DNA from: Peptostreptococcaceae bacterium
GTDB lineage: Bacteria; Bacillota_A; Clostridia; Peptostreptococcales; Acidaminobacteraceae
NCBI GenBank assembly: GCA_013619035.1
Contig: JABXKX010000284.1
Location: 1-7,828 of the forward strand
Direction of reading: 5' to 3'
Length of the DNA: 7,828 nt
Made by a program: the position numbers and the translations under genes. Under the pieces are notes generated by a model. It made no database searches. It had not been told where the DNA came from and saw nothing but the letters and a program-made list of their open reading frames with translations. Below, piece by piece: positions 1 to 6,707 of this stretch. The stretch's first letter is position 1. Each line of letters starts with the position of its first letter.

Positions 1-697
1 TGATTTTATTATTAAAGAGTTCATTTTTAAAGTATTCTGATATTAAATCCATAGGACCTCTTGTTAAGGTAATATCGATAGCATGTCTAATTGCCCTTTC
101 CACACTGGTCGCAGTTGTATTTGAGTTTTCGGCTATAACAGGATAGATATCCTTAGTTATTCTTAAAACAGAGTCTTTAGATTCAACCACCAATTGAACA
201 GCACCTTTGATATAATGGTATCCCTTCACATGAAGTGGTACAGCCAGAGCATTAAGCTCTTTTGATATTAATTCCTCTAAATGAATATTGTACAACACTT
301 CTTCTTTTTCAATTTCTTTAATAGGATCACCCAAAAACAATTGTTTCATCCTATTAATCAAAGATATGATTTCGAAAGGTTTAACAATATAATACATTGC
401 ACCTAAACTCATAGATTTTTTTGTAATAACATCATGTCCAATAGCAGAAAGAACTACAAAATTGGGTCCTTCTTTTCCATTAAAAGTTTCTAAAACTGTT
501 AATCCATCAGCTTTAGGCATAACCATATCTAATATTACTATATCAGGTTTCAAATCAGTTATCATTTGAATGCCAACTTCGCCATCATGAGCCAGTCCGA
601 TCACTTCAAATGCTTCTTCTTTGTTCAGTCCATCTCTAATTAGATAAGATAAACTCTGGTTGTCATCTACAACAACAACACTCATACTCTTATTCAT
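1..697 (-). CDS. spo0A: Stage 0 sporulation response regulator Spo0A, 3' end cut by window edge
   Basis: Spo0A is the phosphorelay-driven transcription factor that starts sporulation and other stationary-phase programmes. My translation gives 232 codons; B. subtilis Spo0A has 267 residues, so about 30 C-terminal residues lie beyond the left edge. The receiver domain (about 5-122) has the acidic pair D11-D12, phosphoacceptor D57 (in VILDMVMP), S84 at the Thr/Ser switch position and K106 in VKPF. After a linker, the DNA-binding output domain starts near 145, with HVKGYHY (156-162) and the Spo0A hallmark VERAIRHAI (199-207) in the recognition-helix region. The motif usually read as VAWSRG is ITLTRG here, a divergent detail. 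The start at 697 is chosen because AAGGAG stands 7 bases upstream; a second in-frame ATG at 685 lacks such a site. The gene follows recN after an 11-base gap, without the spoIVB gene usually found between them. Identity is very secure; whether the organism forms spores is not shown. Confidence 0.95.
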   Translation of the reverse strand, partial: MNKSMSVVVVDDNQSLSYLIRDGLNKEEAFEVIGLAHDGEVGIQMITDLKPDIVILDMVMPKADGLTVLETFNGKEGPNFVVLSAIGHDVITKKSMSLGAMYYIVKPFEIISLINRMKQLFLGDPIKEIEKEEVLYNIHLEELISKELNALAVPLHVKGYHYIKGAVQLVVESKDSVLRITKDIYPVIAENSNTTATSVERAIRHAIDITLTRGPMDLISEYFKNELFNNKI

Positions 698-704
698 ATT
701 ATGT

Positions 705-710
705 CTCCTT
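705..710 (-). promoter_or_regulatory. Shine-Dalgarno site of spo0A overlapping the recN stop
   Basis: AAGGAG lies 7 bases before the spo0A ATG and shares bases 709-710 with the recN TAA codon (711-709). A ribosome ending recN therefore sits on the spo0A initiation site, which suggests translational coupling. The site fixes the spo0A start at 697. Confidence 0.8.
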
Positions 711-2415
711 AAGAAATGTTTTTATAATGATGTGCTTTCCCTAACATTTCTTTAGCATTTTGTTTTGCAGTATGACTTTGGTCATCACCACTTAGCATCC
801 TTGCAATTTCCTCTAATTTCTGCTGATCATTTAAATGATGAACATGAGTAATCCCCAATCCATCATCAACTGATTTTGATATAAGGAAGTGATAATCTCC
901 CATAACGGCTATTTGAGGTAAATGTGTAATACATATAACCTGATAATCGTTGGTAATTTTATAAATTTTTTCGCCGACTATAATTGCTGTACCACCACTG
1001 ATACCTGTATCTACTTCATCAAAAACAAGAGTATTAATGACATCATGATGTGACAGTGCTATTTTTATTGCTAACATAATCCTAGATATCTCACCGCCTG
1101 ATGCTATCTTAACAAGTGGTTTTAAACCCATACCTGGATTTGTTGATATAACAAATTCAATTACATCAAATCCATTAGGAGATAATCGATACTCACCATC
1201 ACCCAACGTTGTGTCTTTAAATGAAACTTCAAATTGACAAGTTTTCATATTAAGAAGTGACAACTCCTTTAATACACTTGTCTCGAAAATAGATTTTAAC
1301 TGTAAACGACTTTTTTGAAGTTTCTTTGATTGTACTATATAAATTTTCTTAGCATCTTGAATTTTTTTGTTCATTTCTTTTAAAATTTCATCTCTATGAA
1401 CAGCTTGATTCAATTGTTCTGATAATAGATTGCGCTTCTCAATGATATCAGCTACTTTTCTACCATGCTTTAATTTTAATTCATTGATGGCATTCATACG
1501 CTGTTCAACCTCATACATTTCTGATTCATCAATATCTAAACCATCAATATAATGTCTGAACTCGCTTTGTAAATCATCAATTTGATATAATACATCGTTT
1601 AACTGTTGTAAGTAACTTTCTAATTTAGGATCAAAACTTGAAATATCAGAAACAAATTTTATCGAAGATTGAATCATTTCTTTGACACCAGTAGTATCAT
1701 CTTCACCACCAAGAGTCTGAAGAACATTTTGAGTATTTTGAAAAATAGTTTCTATATTTTTATAATACTCAAATTTCTCTTCTAAAGAGGTTTCATCTTC
1801 TGCTGTTAATTGCAATGCATCAATTTCATCTATTTGAAACTTCAAATAGTTCACATCCACATCAGCATTTCCAGAATCAATCAACTCTTGAATCTCATGG
1901 TTTAATTTTTTTATATGCAAATAAGAAGACTCTACTAAAGACATTAATTTCAAATGTTCTACTGATCCCATCAAATCAAGATACTTCAAATGATTTTTGG
2001 GATATAATAGTGTTTGATGTTCATGTTGTCCATGTATATCGATCAGTACATCTGATAATTGTTTTAATGTTGCAAGCGTGATTACTCGGTCGTTTAAGCG
2101 AACGACTGAACGATTAGAAGGATGAATTTCCCTTGTAATAATGACTAGGCCACCTTCCAACTCAATACCAACGTCTGAAAGAATCTCGATAATTTCATCA
2201 TCATCAACAGAGAATACCAATTGAATCAAAGCTTTATTAGCGCCTGATCTAATTAGATCCGCCGAGACTTTTCCGCCTAGACCAGCATTAATAGCACCAA
2301 TTATCATTGATTTACCAGCACCAGTTTCTCCTGTGAATACGTTTAATCCTTTTGAAAATGTTAAATTCAATGATTCTATGAGAATAAAGTTTTCAATACG
2401 CATTTCTAATAACAT
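709..2415 (-). CDS. recN: DNA repair protein RecN (SMC-like ATPase)
   Basis: RecN is a cytosolic SMC-like ATPase recruited early to double-strand breaks, where it holds DNA ends together for RecA-dependent recombination. The 568-residue product has the family's usual length and architecture. There is an N-terminal ABC half with Walker A GETGAGKS (29-36) and the RecN motif HGQHEHQ (128-134). A long charged coiled-coil stretch follows (about 155-380). The C-terminal ABC half has signature ASGGEISR (438-445), Walker B VFDEVDTGISGG (464-475) and the H-loop region ITHLPQ (496-501). The start at 2415 is preceded by AGAGG (2425-2421) at 5 bases; an in-frame ATG four codons later is a less likely alternative. 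The gene is intact, begins 10 bases after argR and ends inside the spo0A ribosome-binding site. Pairing of argR with recN is common in Bacillota. Confidence 0.98.
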   Translation of the reverse strand: MLLEMRIENFILIESLNLTFSKGLNVFTGETGAGKSMIIGAINAGLGGKVSADLIRSGANKALIQLVFSVDDDEIIEILSDVGIELEGGLVIITREIHPSNRSVVRLNDRVITLATLKQLSDVLIDIHGQHEHQTLLYPKNHLKYLDLMGSVEHLKLMSLVESSYLHIKKLNHEIQELIDSGNADVDVNYLKFQIDEIDALQLTAEDETSLEEKFEYYKNIETIFQNTQNVLQTLGGEDDTTGVKEMIQSSIKFVSDISSFDPKLESYLQQLNDVLYQIDDLQSEFRHYIDGLDIDESEMYEVEQRMNAINELKLKHGRKVADIIEKRNLLSEQLNQAVHRDEILKEMNKKIQDAKKIYIVQSKKLQKSRLQLKSIFETSVLKELSLLNMKTCQFEVSFKDTTLGDGEYRLSPNGFDVIEFVISTNPGMGLKPLVKIASGGEISRIMLAIKIALSHHDVINTLVFDEVDTGISGGTAIIVGEKIYKITNDYQVICITHLPQIAVMGDYHFLISKSVDDGLGITHVHHLNDQQKLEEIARMLSGDDQSHTAKQNAKEMLGKAHHYKNIS

Positions 2416-2425
2416 ATAAACCTCT

Positions 2426-2875
2426 TTAGTGTAATAAGCTCTCTAGTTCCTTTATCGCTGGTTCAATGTTTTCTTCTTGTCTGATTAATACAAAAATAGT
2501 ATCATCACCAGCCAAAGAACCAACAACATCCTTTAAGTCTAGTGCATCCAAAGCAGCTGCAGCAGCACTTGCAGCGCCTACTAAAGTTTTGATAACAATG
2601 ATATTTTGTGCAAAGTCAATAGAAACAACAGAATCTCTAAAAAGCTTTCTAAATCTTTCTGACATTGATGTTTCATGTTGTTTTAGAGTAGCATATTTAT
2701 AACGCCCCTCTCGTGTTAATACTTTGATTAATCTTAATTCTTTTATATCTCTTGAGACAGTTGCTTGAGTGACATTAAAACCACTATCACATAATGTTTT
2801 TGCAAGTTCTTCTTGAGTCTCTATTTCATTTTTATTAATAATTTCAAGAATTTTTGAGTGTCTAGAATACTTCAT
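2426..2875 (-). CDS. argR: Arginine repressor ArgR (AhrC)
   Basis: ArgR/AhrC is a hexameric arginine-sensing transcription factor that represses arginine biosynthesis and activates arginine catabolism genes. At 149 residues it has the normal length. The N-terminal winged helix-turn-helix (about 1-65) carries the recognition segment TQATVSRDI (36-44). The C-terminal oligomerisation and arginine-binding domain (about 80-149) shows the Ala-rich helix GAASAAAAALDAL (100-112) and GDDT (123-126), whose Asp pair contacts arginine in the family. A near-perfect AGGAGG (2885-2880) sits 4 bases before the ATG. It follows tlyA by 17 bases, the order seen in Bacillus (dxs-tlyA-argR-recN). No clear ARG box is visible next to the gene, so autoregulation cannot be claimed. 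Confidence 0.97.
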   Translation of the reverse strand: MKYSRHSKILEIINKNEIETQEELAKTLCDSGFNVTQATVSRDIKELRLIKVLTREGRYKYATLKQHETSMSERFRKLFRDSVVSIDFAQNIIVIKTLVGAASAAAAALDALDLKDVVGSLAGDDTIFVLIRQEENIEPAIKELESLLH

Positions 2876-2879
2876 TATT

Positions 2880-2885
2880 CCTCCT
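2880..2885 (-). promoter_or_regulatory. Shine-Dalgarno site of argR
   Basis: AGGAGG, the full anti-16S complement core, lies 4 bases before the argR ATG in the 17-base gap after tlyA. It is one of the strongest ribosome-binding sites in the window and supports the 2875 start. Confidence 0.8.
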
Positions 2886-2892
2886 AAATATA

Positions 2893-3711
2893 CTATTTTT
2901 TTAAACTGCTATGAGCATCCTCTACGAGTGTCCTTAATGCATTTTCATCATAAAAGTTTAAATCGGTTTCAATATCTCTCTTAAAACCATAACCCAAGAA
3001 TTCAATATTCCCTTTAGGTCCAGTTATAGGTGAAAAAGAAACGTTCTCTATTTGAAATCCTGCTTCATAAGCATAATGAAGCACTTTTCTAATAACTTCC
3101 TCATGTACAGAGGGATCTCTAACCACTCCATTTTTCTTAACTTTTTCTCTTCCAGCTTCAAATTGAGGCTTGATTAGAAAAACAATTTGTGCGCCTTCCT
3201 TCATTAACGAAGATGCAACTGGTAAAACAAGTTTAAGCGAAATAAACGAAACATCAATACTAACAAAGTCAAGTGTTTCACCTATTTGTTCTAATGTTAC
3301 ATATCTAATATTAGTTCTTTCCATATTAACAACTTGTTCTAGGTTTCTTAGTTTCCAATCTAGTTGACCATAACCAACGTCAACTGAAAATACTTTTTTT
3401 GCACCATTTTGAAGCATACAATCTGTAAACCCACCTGTCGAAGCACCGATATCCATACAGACTTTACTACTTAGGTCAATCGGGAAACTTTCAATTGCCT
3501 TTTCTAGTTTTAAACCACCACGACTGACATATTGTAACGTTTTCCCTTTGATTTCAATCACCGAATCTATTGGCACAGTCGTACCAGGTTTGTCAACGCG
3601 TTGTTGATTGATAAAGATAACACCAGACATAATGGCTCTTTTGGCTTTTTCTCTTGATTCGAAATAATTGTTTTCAACTAATAATACATCTAGTCTTTCC
3701 TTTTTAGCCAT
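2893..3711 (-). CDS. tlyA: TlyA family rRNA 2'-O-methyltransferase (S4 + FtsJ/RrmJ-like domains)
   Basis: TlyA proteins methylate ribose 2'-OH groups of rRNA (in mycobacteria C1409 of 16S and C1920 of 23S rRNA, which confers capreomycin sensitivity); some are called hemolysins for historical reasons. The 272-residue product starts with an S4 RNA-binding domain (about 5-62) followed by the linker YVSRGGLKLEKA (61-72). The SAM-binding Rossmann fold has motif I DIGASTGGFTD (87-97). The RrmJ-like catalytic tetrad is visible as K68, D153 (SIDVSF), K181 (LIKPQFE) and E237 (GNIEFLG), each one residue before its M. tuberculosis counterpart. The gene overlaps dxs by 8 bases (3704-3711), the usual dxs-tlyA linkage. 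Its AGGAG (3721-3717) lies inside dxs, 5 bases before the ATG. The rRNA target in this organism is inferred from the family. Confidence 0.96.
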   Translation of the reverse strand: MAKKERLDVLLVENNYFESREKAKRAIMSGVIFINQQRVDKPGTTVPIDSVIEIKGKTLQYVSRGGLKLEKAIESFPIDLSSKVCMDIGASTGGFTDCMLQNGAKKVFSVDVGYGQLDWKLRNLEQVVNMERTNIRYVTLEQIGETLDFVSIDVSFISLKLVLPVASSLMKEGAQIVFLIKPQFEAGREKVKKNGVVRDPSVHEEVIRKVLHYAYEAGFQIENVSFSPITGPKGNIEFLGYGFKRDIETDLNFYDENALRTLVEDAHSSLKK

Positions 3712-3721
3712 TCATGCTCCT
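3704..3721 (-). promoter_or_regulatory. dxs/tlyA overlap with internal Shine-Dalgarno site
   Basis: The last codons of dxs contain AGGAG (3721-3717) and the tlyA ATG (3711-3709), and the dxs TAA follows at 3706-3704. The ribosome finishing dxs is thus placed on the tlyA start, an arrangement typical of translational coupling. Confidence 0.8.
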
Positions 3722-5548
3722 AACTTGTTCCATTATATTCATAGCGATTGATTTAGCATCCAAGCCCAATCTCTCGTGTAATAAATTTACATTGCCATGT
3801 TCTATAAATTGAGTAGGTAATGCAAACTTATTTAAGTTTCTGTTAATCTCAGCAGATAAATATGAACCATATCCACCGACAATAGTATGATCTTCTATTG
3901 TAAATATAACCTCATAATCAGATAATACTGATTTTAAAGATTCCTTTATTGGTACCAATTGTTTTGGATTAATTAAAGTTACATGAATGTTTTCATTTTT
4001 TAGTATTTCACAAACATCTAATCCAACTTGAACCATATTGCCTACTGCTACAATACAATGTTTAGAACCTTTAAACAAAACTTCTGGTGCCATATCATTT
4101 AAGGGTTCTTTATTCATCTCTATCGCATTACCTCTTGGATATCTGATAGCAAGAGGACCTTTAAAGGTATAGGAATATTTTACCATCTCTGAGAGCTCAT
4201 GTCCATCTTTTGGTGCAAGTAGTGTCATATTAGGAATATGACTTAAATAAGATATATCAAATATACCATGATGTGTTTCACCATCTTCACCTACTAGACC
4301 AGCTCTATCTATACAGAAAACAACATCTAAGTTTTGTAAACAAACATCATGAACAATCTGATCATATGCTCTTTGTAAAAATGTTGAATAAATACAAACA
4401 TAAGGTTTGATGCCTTCTTTTGCTAAACCAGCAGCCATCGTTACTGCATTTTGCTCAGCTATACCAACATCAATAAACTGTTTGTTGCAAACCTTTGAAA
4501 ACTCAGTTAAACCAGTTCCAGATGGCATTGCTGCCGTGATAGCCACGACGTTTTCATGTTTTTTTGCCAAACGAATCAATTCTTTTCCTGCGACATCTTG
4601 ATATTTCAGTGTAGAGGATTTATTGACTATACCTTCAGTAATATTAAACTTAGGAACAGCGTGATACTTACCGGGGTCTTTTTCCGCGAAATGATATCCT
4701 TTACCTTTAGTCGTTGAAACGTGAATCAAAATTGGACCATCCACATCTTTTACATGTTCTAATACATCCAACATTTTAGGTATATTATGTCCATCTATCA
4801 CACCAAAGTATTTAAAACCAAATTCTTCAAACAACATGCCTTTAACAAATAAATGTTTGATACTATTTTTAAAAGTTCTTAAAAAACTCTCAATGGGTTT
4901 TCCCAGTAATGGAATCGTTTTAAGTGTTTTAGTAAACTTAATCTTAAAATGATCATAAGTCGTTGTTGTTCGTGCTTTTGCTAAATAACTTGCGACAGCA
5001 CCAACATTTTTGGAAATGGACATATCATTGTCATTTAAAATAACAATAATATTCTCATTAGAATGTCCCGCGTAGTTCAACGCTTCAAAAGCCATACCAC
5101 CTGTTAAAGCACCATCACCAATTACAGCAACTGCTTTATGTTTCATGCCTTTCAGTTTGAAGGCTCTAGCATAACCGAGAGCAGCTGAAATAGATGTGCT
5201 ACTATGCCCAGCTTCAAATGCATCATGCTCACTTTCCGATGCTTTTAAGAAGCCACTCATGCCATCTAATTGTCTTAAATTCTTAAAATCCTCTTGTCTG
5301 CCTGTCAAAATCTTATGGACATAACCTTGATGTCCAACATCCCAAATGATTTTATCATTTGGACTATCAAAAATCTTGTGTAGTGCCAGTGTCAATTCAA
5401 CGACACCTAAGTTCGAGGATAAATGTCCACCTGTTGATGATACATTTTCTAGTAAAAAAGATCTTATCTGAACAGCTAAATCGTTCAAATCACGTTTGTT
5501 AAGATTGTTAAGATCTTGTGGTGATTTTATATCTTTTAGATTTATCAT
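3704..5548 (-). CDS. dxs: 1-deoxy-D-xylulose-5-phosphate synthase
   Basis: Dxs condenses pyruvate and glyceraldehyde 3-phosphate, using thiamine diphosphate, to give 1-deoxyxylulose 5-phosphate, the first step of the MEP route to IPP and DMAPP (also a precursor of thiamine and pyridoxal). The 614 residues match the family. The N-terminal part has GGHLSSNLG (40-48) with catalytic His42, and the ThDP/Mg-binding motif GDGALTGG (144-151) to NDNDMSIS (172-179). The central pyrimidine-binding domain has VGIAEQ (361-366) with catalytic Glu365 and DRAGLVGEDGETHHG (414-428). A transketolase C-terminal domain closes the protein (about 490-614). GGAG (5557-5554) precedes the ATG by 5 bases, and oapA ends 10 bases upstream. 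With ispA it supplies isoprenoid precursors from the same operon. No broken motif was seen. Confidence 0.99.
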   Translation of the reverse strand: MINLKDIKSPQDLNNLNKRDLNDLAVQIRSFLLENVSSTGGHLSSNLGVVELTLALHKIFDSPNDKIIWDVGHQGYVHKILTGRQEDFKNLRQLDGMSGFLKASESEHDAFEAGHSSTSISAALGYARAFKLKGMKHKAVAVIGDGALTGGMAFEALNYAGHSNENIIVILNDNDMSISKNVGAVASYLAKARTTTTYDHFKIKFTKTLKTIPLLGKPIESFLRTFKNSIKHLFVKGMLFEEFGFKYFGVIDGHNIPKMLDVLEHVKDVDGPILIHVSTTKGKGYHFAEKDPGKYHAVPKFNITEGIVNKSSTLKYQDVAGKELIRLAKKHENVVAITAAMPSGTGLTEFSKVCNKQFIDVGIAEQNAVTMAAGLAKEGIKPYVCIYSTFLQRAYDQIVHDVCLQNLDVVFCIDRAGLVGEDGETHHGIFDISYLSHIPNMTLLAPKDGHELSEMVKYSYTFKGPLAIRYPRGNAIEMNKEPLNDMAPEVLFKGSKHCIVAVGNMVQVGLDVCEILKNENIHVTLINPKQLVPIKESLKSVLSDYEVIFTIEDHTIVGGYGSYLSAEINRNLNKFALPTQFIEHGNVNLLHERLGLDAKSIAMNIMEQVRSMNG

Positions 5549-5558
5549 ATGTACTCCA

Positions 5559-6125
5559 CTATATATTTTTAATGAATTTAAAGAAAGTTTTTTCGTTGAT
5601 CACAAATAAAACTTTACCTGTAAAATTTACAATTTCTTTTGAATAAGTCATGGCAATTTCTTTACCAATTGCTTTACCACCAACCGTTAAACATGCTACT
5701 ACTGAACTCAATAATACACTTATAACTGATTGGTTAAGAAAGTCACCATTTAAACTTAAAATTTTAATTACAATGACTGCACTTGCAGCGCCTGATATAA
5801 TACCAGCAATATCTCCTATAACATCGTTAAAAAAGTTAGATACTTTACTTGCATTGTTTAACAGAAGCAAAGAGTATTTAGCTGATCTGATTTTAGATGC
5901 TGCCATTGAATGAAACGGTTGTTTTGTTCCCGTTGCTACGGCAACACCAATTGTATCAAAAATGATACCAATTAGTACAATGGCTAAAACCACAAATATT
6001 GCAACTATTAAGCCTGTATTGCCCATAAGGACGTCAGTTATATAACTGATGGCTATAGTTACAAAAAATGTGATAATAGTTATTGTGTAAATCCAAGAAT
6101 TCATTCGAATTCTAATTTTTTTCAT
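5559..6125 (-). CDS. oapA: OLE-associated membrane protein OapA
   Basis: A 188-residue integral membrane protein encoded immediately downstream of the OLE RNA, the diagnostic position of OapA, which binds OLE RNA and brings it to the cell membrane. The N-terminus is basic (MKKIRIR), as expected for a cytosolic, possibly RNA-contacting tail. Hydrophobic segments lie at about 12-30, 36-58, 105-122 and 131-148, so four helices are plausible, and the rest is Lys-rich (67-100 and 151-188). A DxxxD motif, DVIGD, is present at 101-105; a DxxxD motif is known as functionally important in B. halodurans OapA (recalled from the literature, exact equivalence not checked). GAGGTG (6135-6130) precedes the ATG by 4 bases. 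It lies 10 bases before dxs. OapA was once annotated as a protein of unknown function with loose similarity to magnesium transporters; loss of the complex gives cold, alcohol and Mg2+ sensitivity. The call rests on context, size, topology and motif, not on alignment. Confidence 0.9.
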   Translation of the reverse strand: MKKIRIRMNSWIYTITIITFFVTIAISYITDVLMGNTGLIVAIFVVLAIVLIGIIFDTIGVAVATGTKQPFHSMAASKIRSAKYSLLLLNNASKVSNFFNDVIGDIAGIISGAASAVIVIKILSLNGDFLNQSVISVLLSSVVACLTVGGKAIGKEIAMTYSKEIVNFTGKVLFVINEKTFFKFIKNI

Positions 6126-6129
6126 AGGT

Positions 6130-6135
6130 CACCTC
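6130..6135 (-). promoter_or_regulatory. Shine-Dalgarno site of oapA, just after the OLE RNA
   Basis: GAGGTG lies 4 bases before the oapA ATG and 10 bases beyond the last base of the OLE closing stem (6146). Folding of the OLE 3' end, or cleavage near it, could therefore affect access to this site; that is an inference. Confidence 0.7.
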
Positions 6136-6393
6136 ATATATAAATGGGGCAGTAAAAAAAGTAAATTCTGCGACTTAGGTCTAGTAGGATTTCCCATATA
6201 CAAACTGATCTGTCGCCAAATCAGCAGTTCCCCTTTAATTGTATATTGTCGTTGTTTCCAATAGACAGACTAGACTACCACTTAGTTCACACTTCAATCC
6301 TTTTTTTACATTCAGCCTAGGAGTTTTCCTCTACAGTCAAATAATTTCCTAGCCTCTTTTGCCAAATCGGTTTAGATGAGCAATAATTAAAAT

Positions 6394-6407
6394 TCATTGG
6401 CCAATGA
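6394..6407 (-). repeat. 14-base perfect palindrome inside OLE RNA
   Basis: TCATTGGCCAATGA reads the same on both strands. In RNA it can fold as a 5-bp stem capped by the loop GGCC, which is itself self-complementary, or it can pair with a second copy of the RNA. It lies near the middle of OLE. The palindrome is seen directly; a role in dimer formation is an inference. Confidence 0.75.
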
Positions 6408-6541
6408 TTTCCAATCTGATCTACCGTCCACCTCTCCAGCTCAAGGCAGGCTACACTACACGTACCTTAAGTGTCTGTTCGACAAATAAAACACATTGCA
6501 GGTGTAATCTTGCATTGCAAGTCTCCACGGAGAGAGGGTCA

Positions 6542-6607
6542 ACGCCCACATGCCATTGTGGATCGCCCCCTGATCCTTACTCCCAGCAATCACCCCAGAC
6601 TGGGCGT
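6542..6607 (-). other. Stem cluster of OLE RNA with competing pairings
   Basis: A 7-bp helix, ACGCCCA (6607-6601) with TGGGCGT (6548-6542), encloses the hairpin GGATC/GATCC (6576-6572 with 6564-6560, 7-base loop). A second hairpin, CCACA/TGTGG (6561-6557 with 6550-6546, 6-base loop), shares bases with both and cannot form at the same time in full. All pairings are read by eye; no folding energies were computed. Confidence 0.6.
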
Positions 6608-6707
6608 CTAAAGCAACTACCAGGAACTTCATCGATGTGCCCTCTGACGAATTTTTAGGCCCGCCTTCAGAGATTAAAGTACTGACTAGGATACTGTGCC
6701 CCAATTA

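Larger units (their letters stand above)
6146..6702 (-). ncRNA. ole: OLE RNA (Ornate, Large, Extremophilic noncoding RNA)
   Basis: A structured noncoding RNA of about 557 bases lies between the DUF212 gene and oapA. OLE RNA (Rfam family OLE) occurs mainly in extremophilic and anaerobic Bacillota, is typically about 600 bases long, and forms a membrane ribonucleoprotein with OapA; OapB and OapC, encoded elsewhere, also bind it. The complex supports tolerance of cold, alcohol and Mg2+ in B. halodurans. Sequence evidence: no plausible gene in any frame; G+C about 51% in the 5' third (6481-6660) against about 35% in a neighbouring coding line; the 5' strand GGGGCA (6702-6697) plus GTA (6694-6692) pairs with TACTGCCCC (6154-6146), closing the whole element. 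Internal pairings include 6607-6601 with 6548-6542 (7 bp), 6576-6572 with 6564-6560, 6352-6347 with 6322-6317, and 6224-6220 with 6209-6205. Position between ispA/DUF212 and oapA/dxs is the classic OLE locus. Exact ends are estimated from the closing stem. No alignment was run. Confidence 0.92.

Noticed and set aside
2862..2892. ARG-box-like sequence around the argR start (ATGAAGTATTCT)
   Set aside because: The two half-sites are too close and match the operator consensus poorly; they also include the start codons of the gene.
6154..6160. Run of seven T on the minus strand near the OLE 3' end, as an intrinsic terminator
   Set aside because: No GC-rich hairpin stands directly before it, and the 3' strand of the OLE closing stem lies partly beyond it, so stopping here would remove that strand. 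oapA and dxs are also downstream.
6478..6484. Exact Spo0A box (TGTCGAA, minus strand) inside OLE RNA
   Set aside because: A 7-base word is expected about once by chance in a window this size on two strands; another copy occurs inside tlyA near 3436. There is no promoter context.
6404..6658. Plus-strand open frame of 84 codons in the same region
   Set aside because: Antisense to OLE, no ribosome-binding site, Cys/Thr/Pro-rich low-credibility translation, and opposite to every other gene.
6456..6704. Minus-strand open frame of 82 codons within the intergenic region, starting with TTG
   Set aside because: It begins at a TTG next to the closing stem without a Shine-Dalgarno site, its sequence resembles no family, and it runs through base-paired segments of the OLE RNA. 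It is a chance frame in G+C-richer structured RNA.
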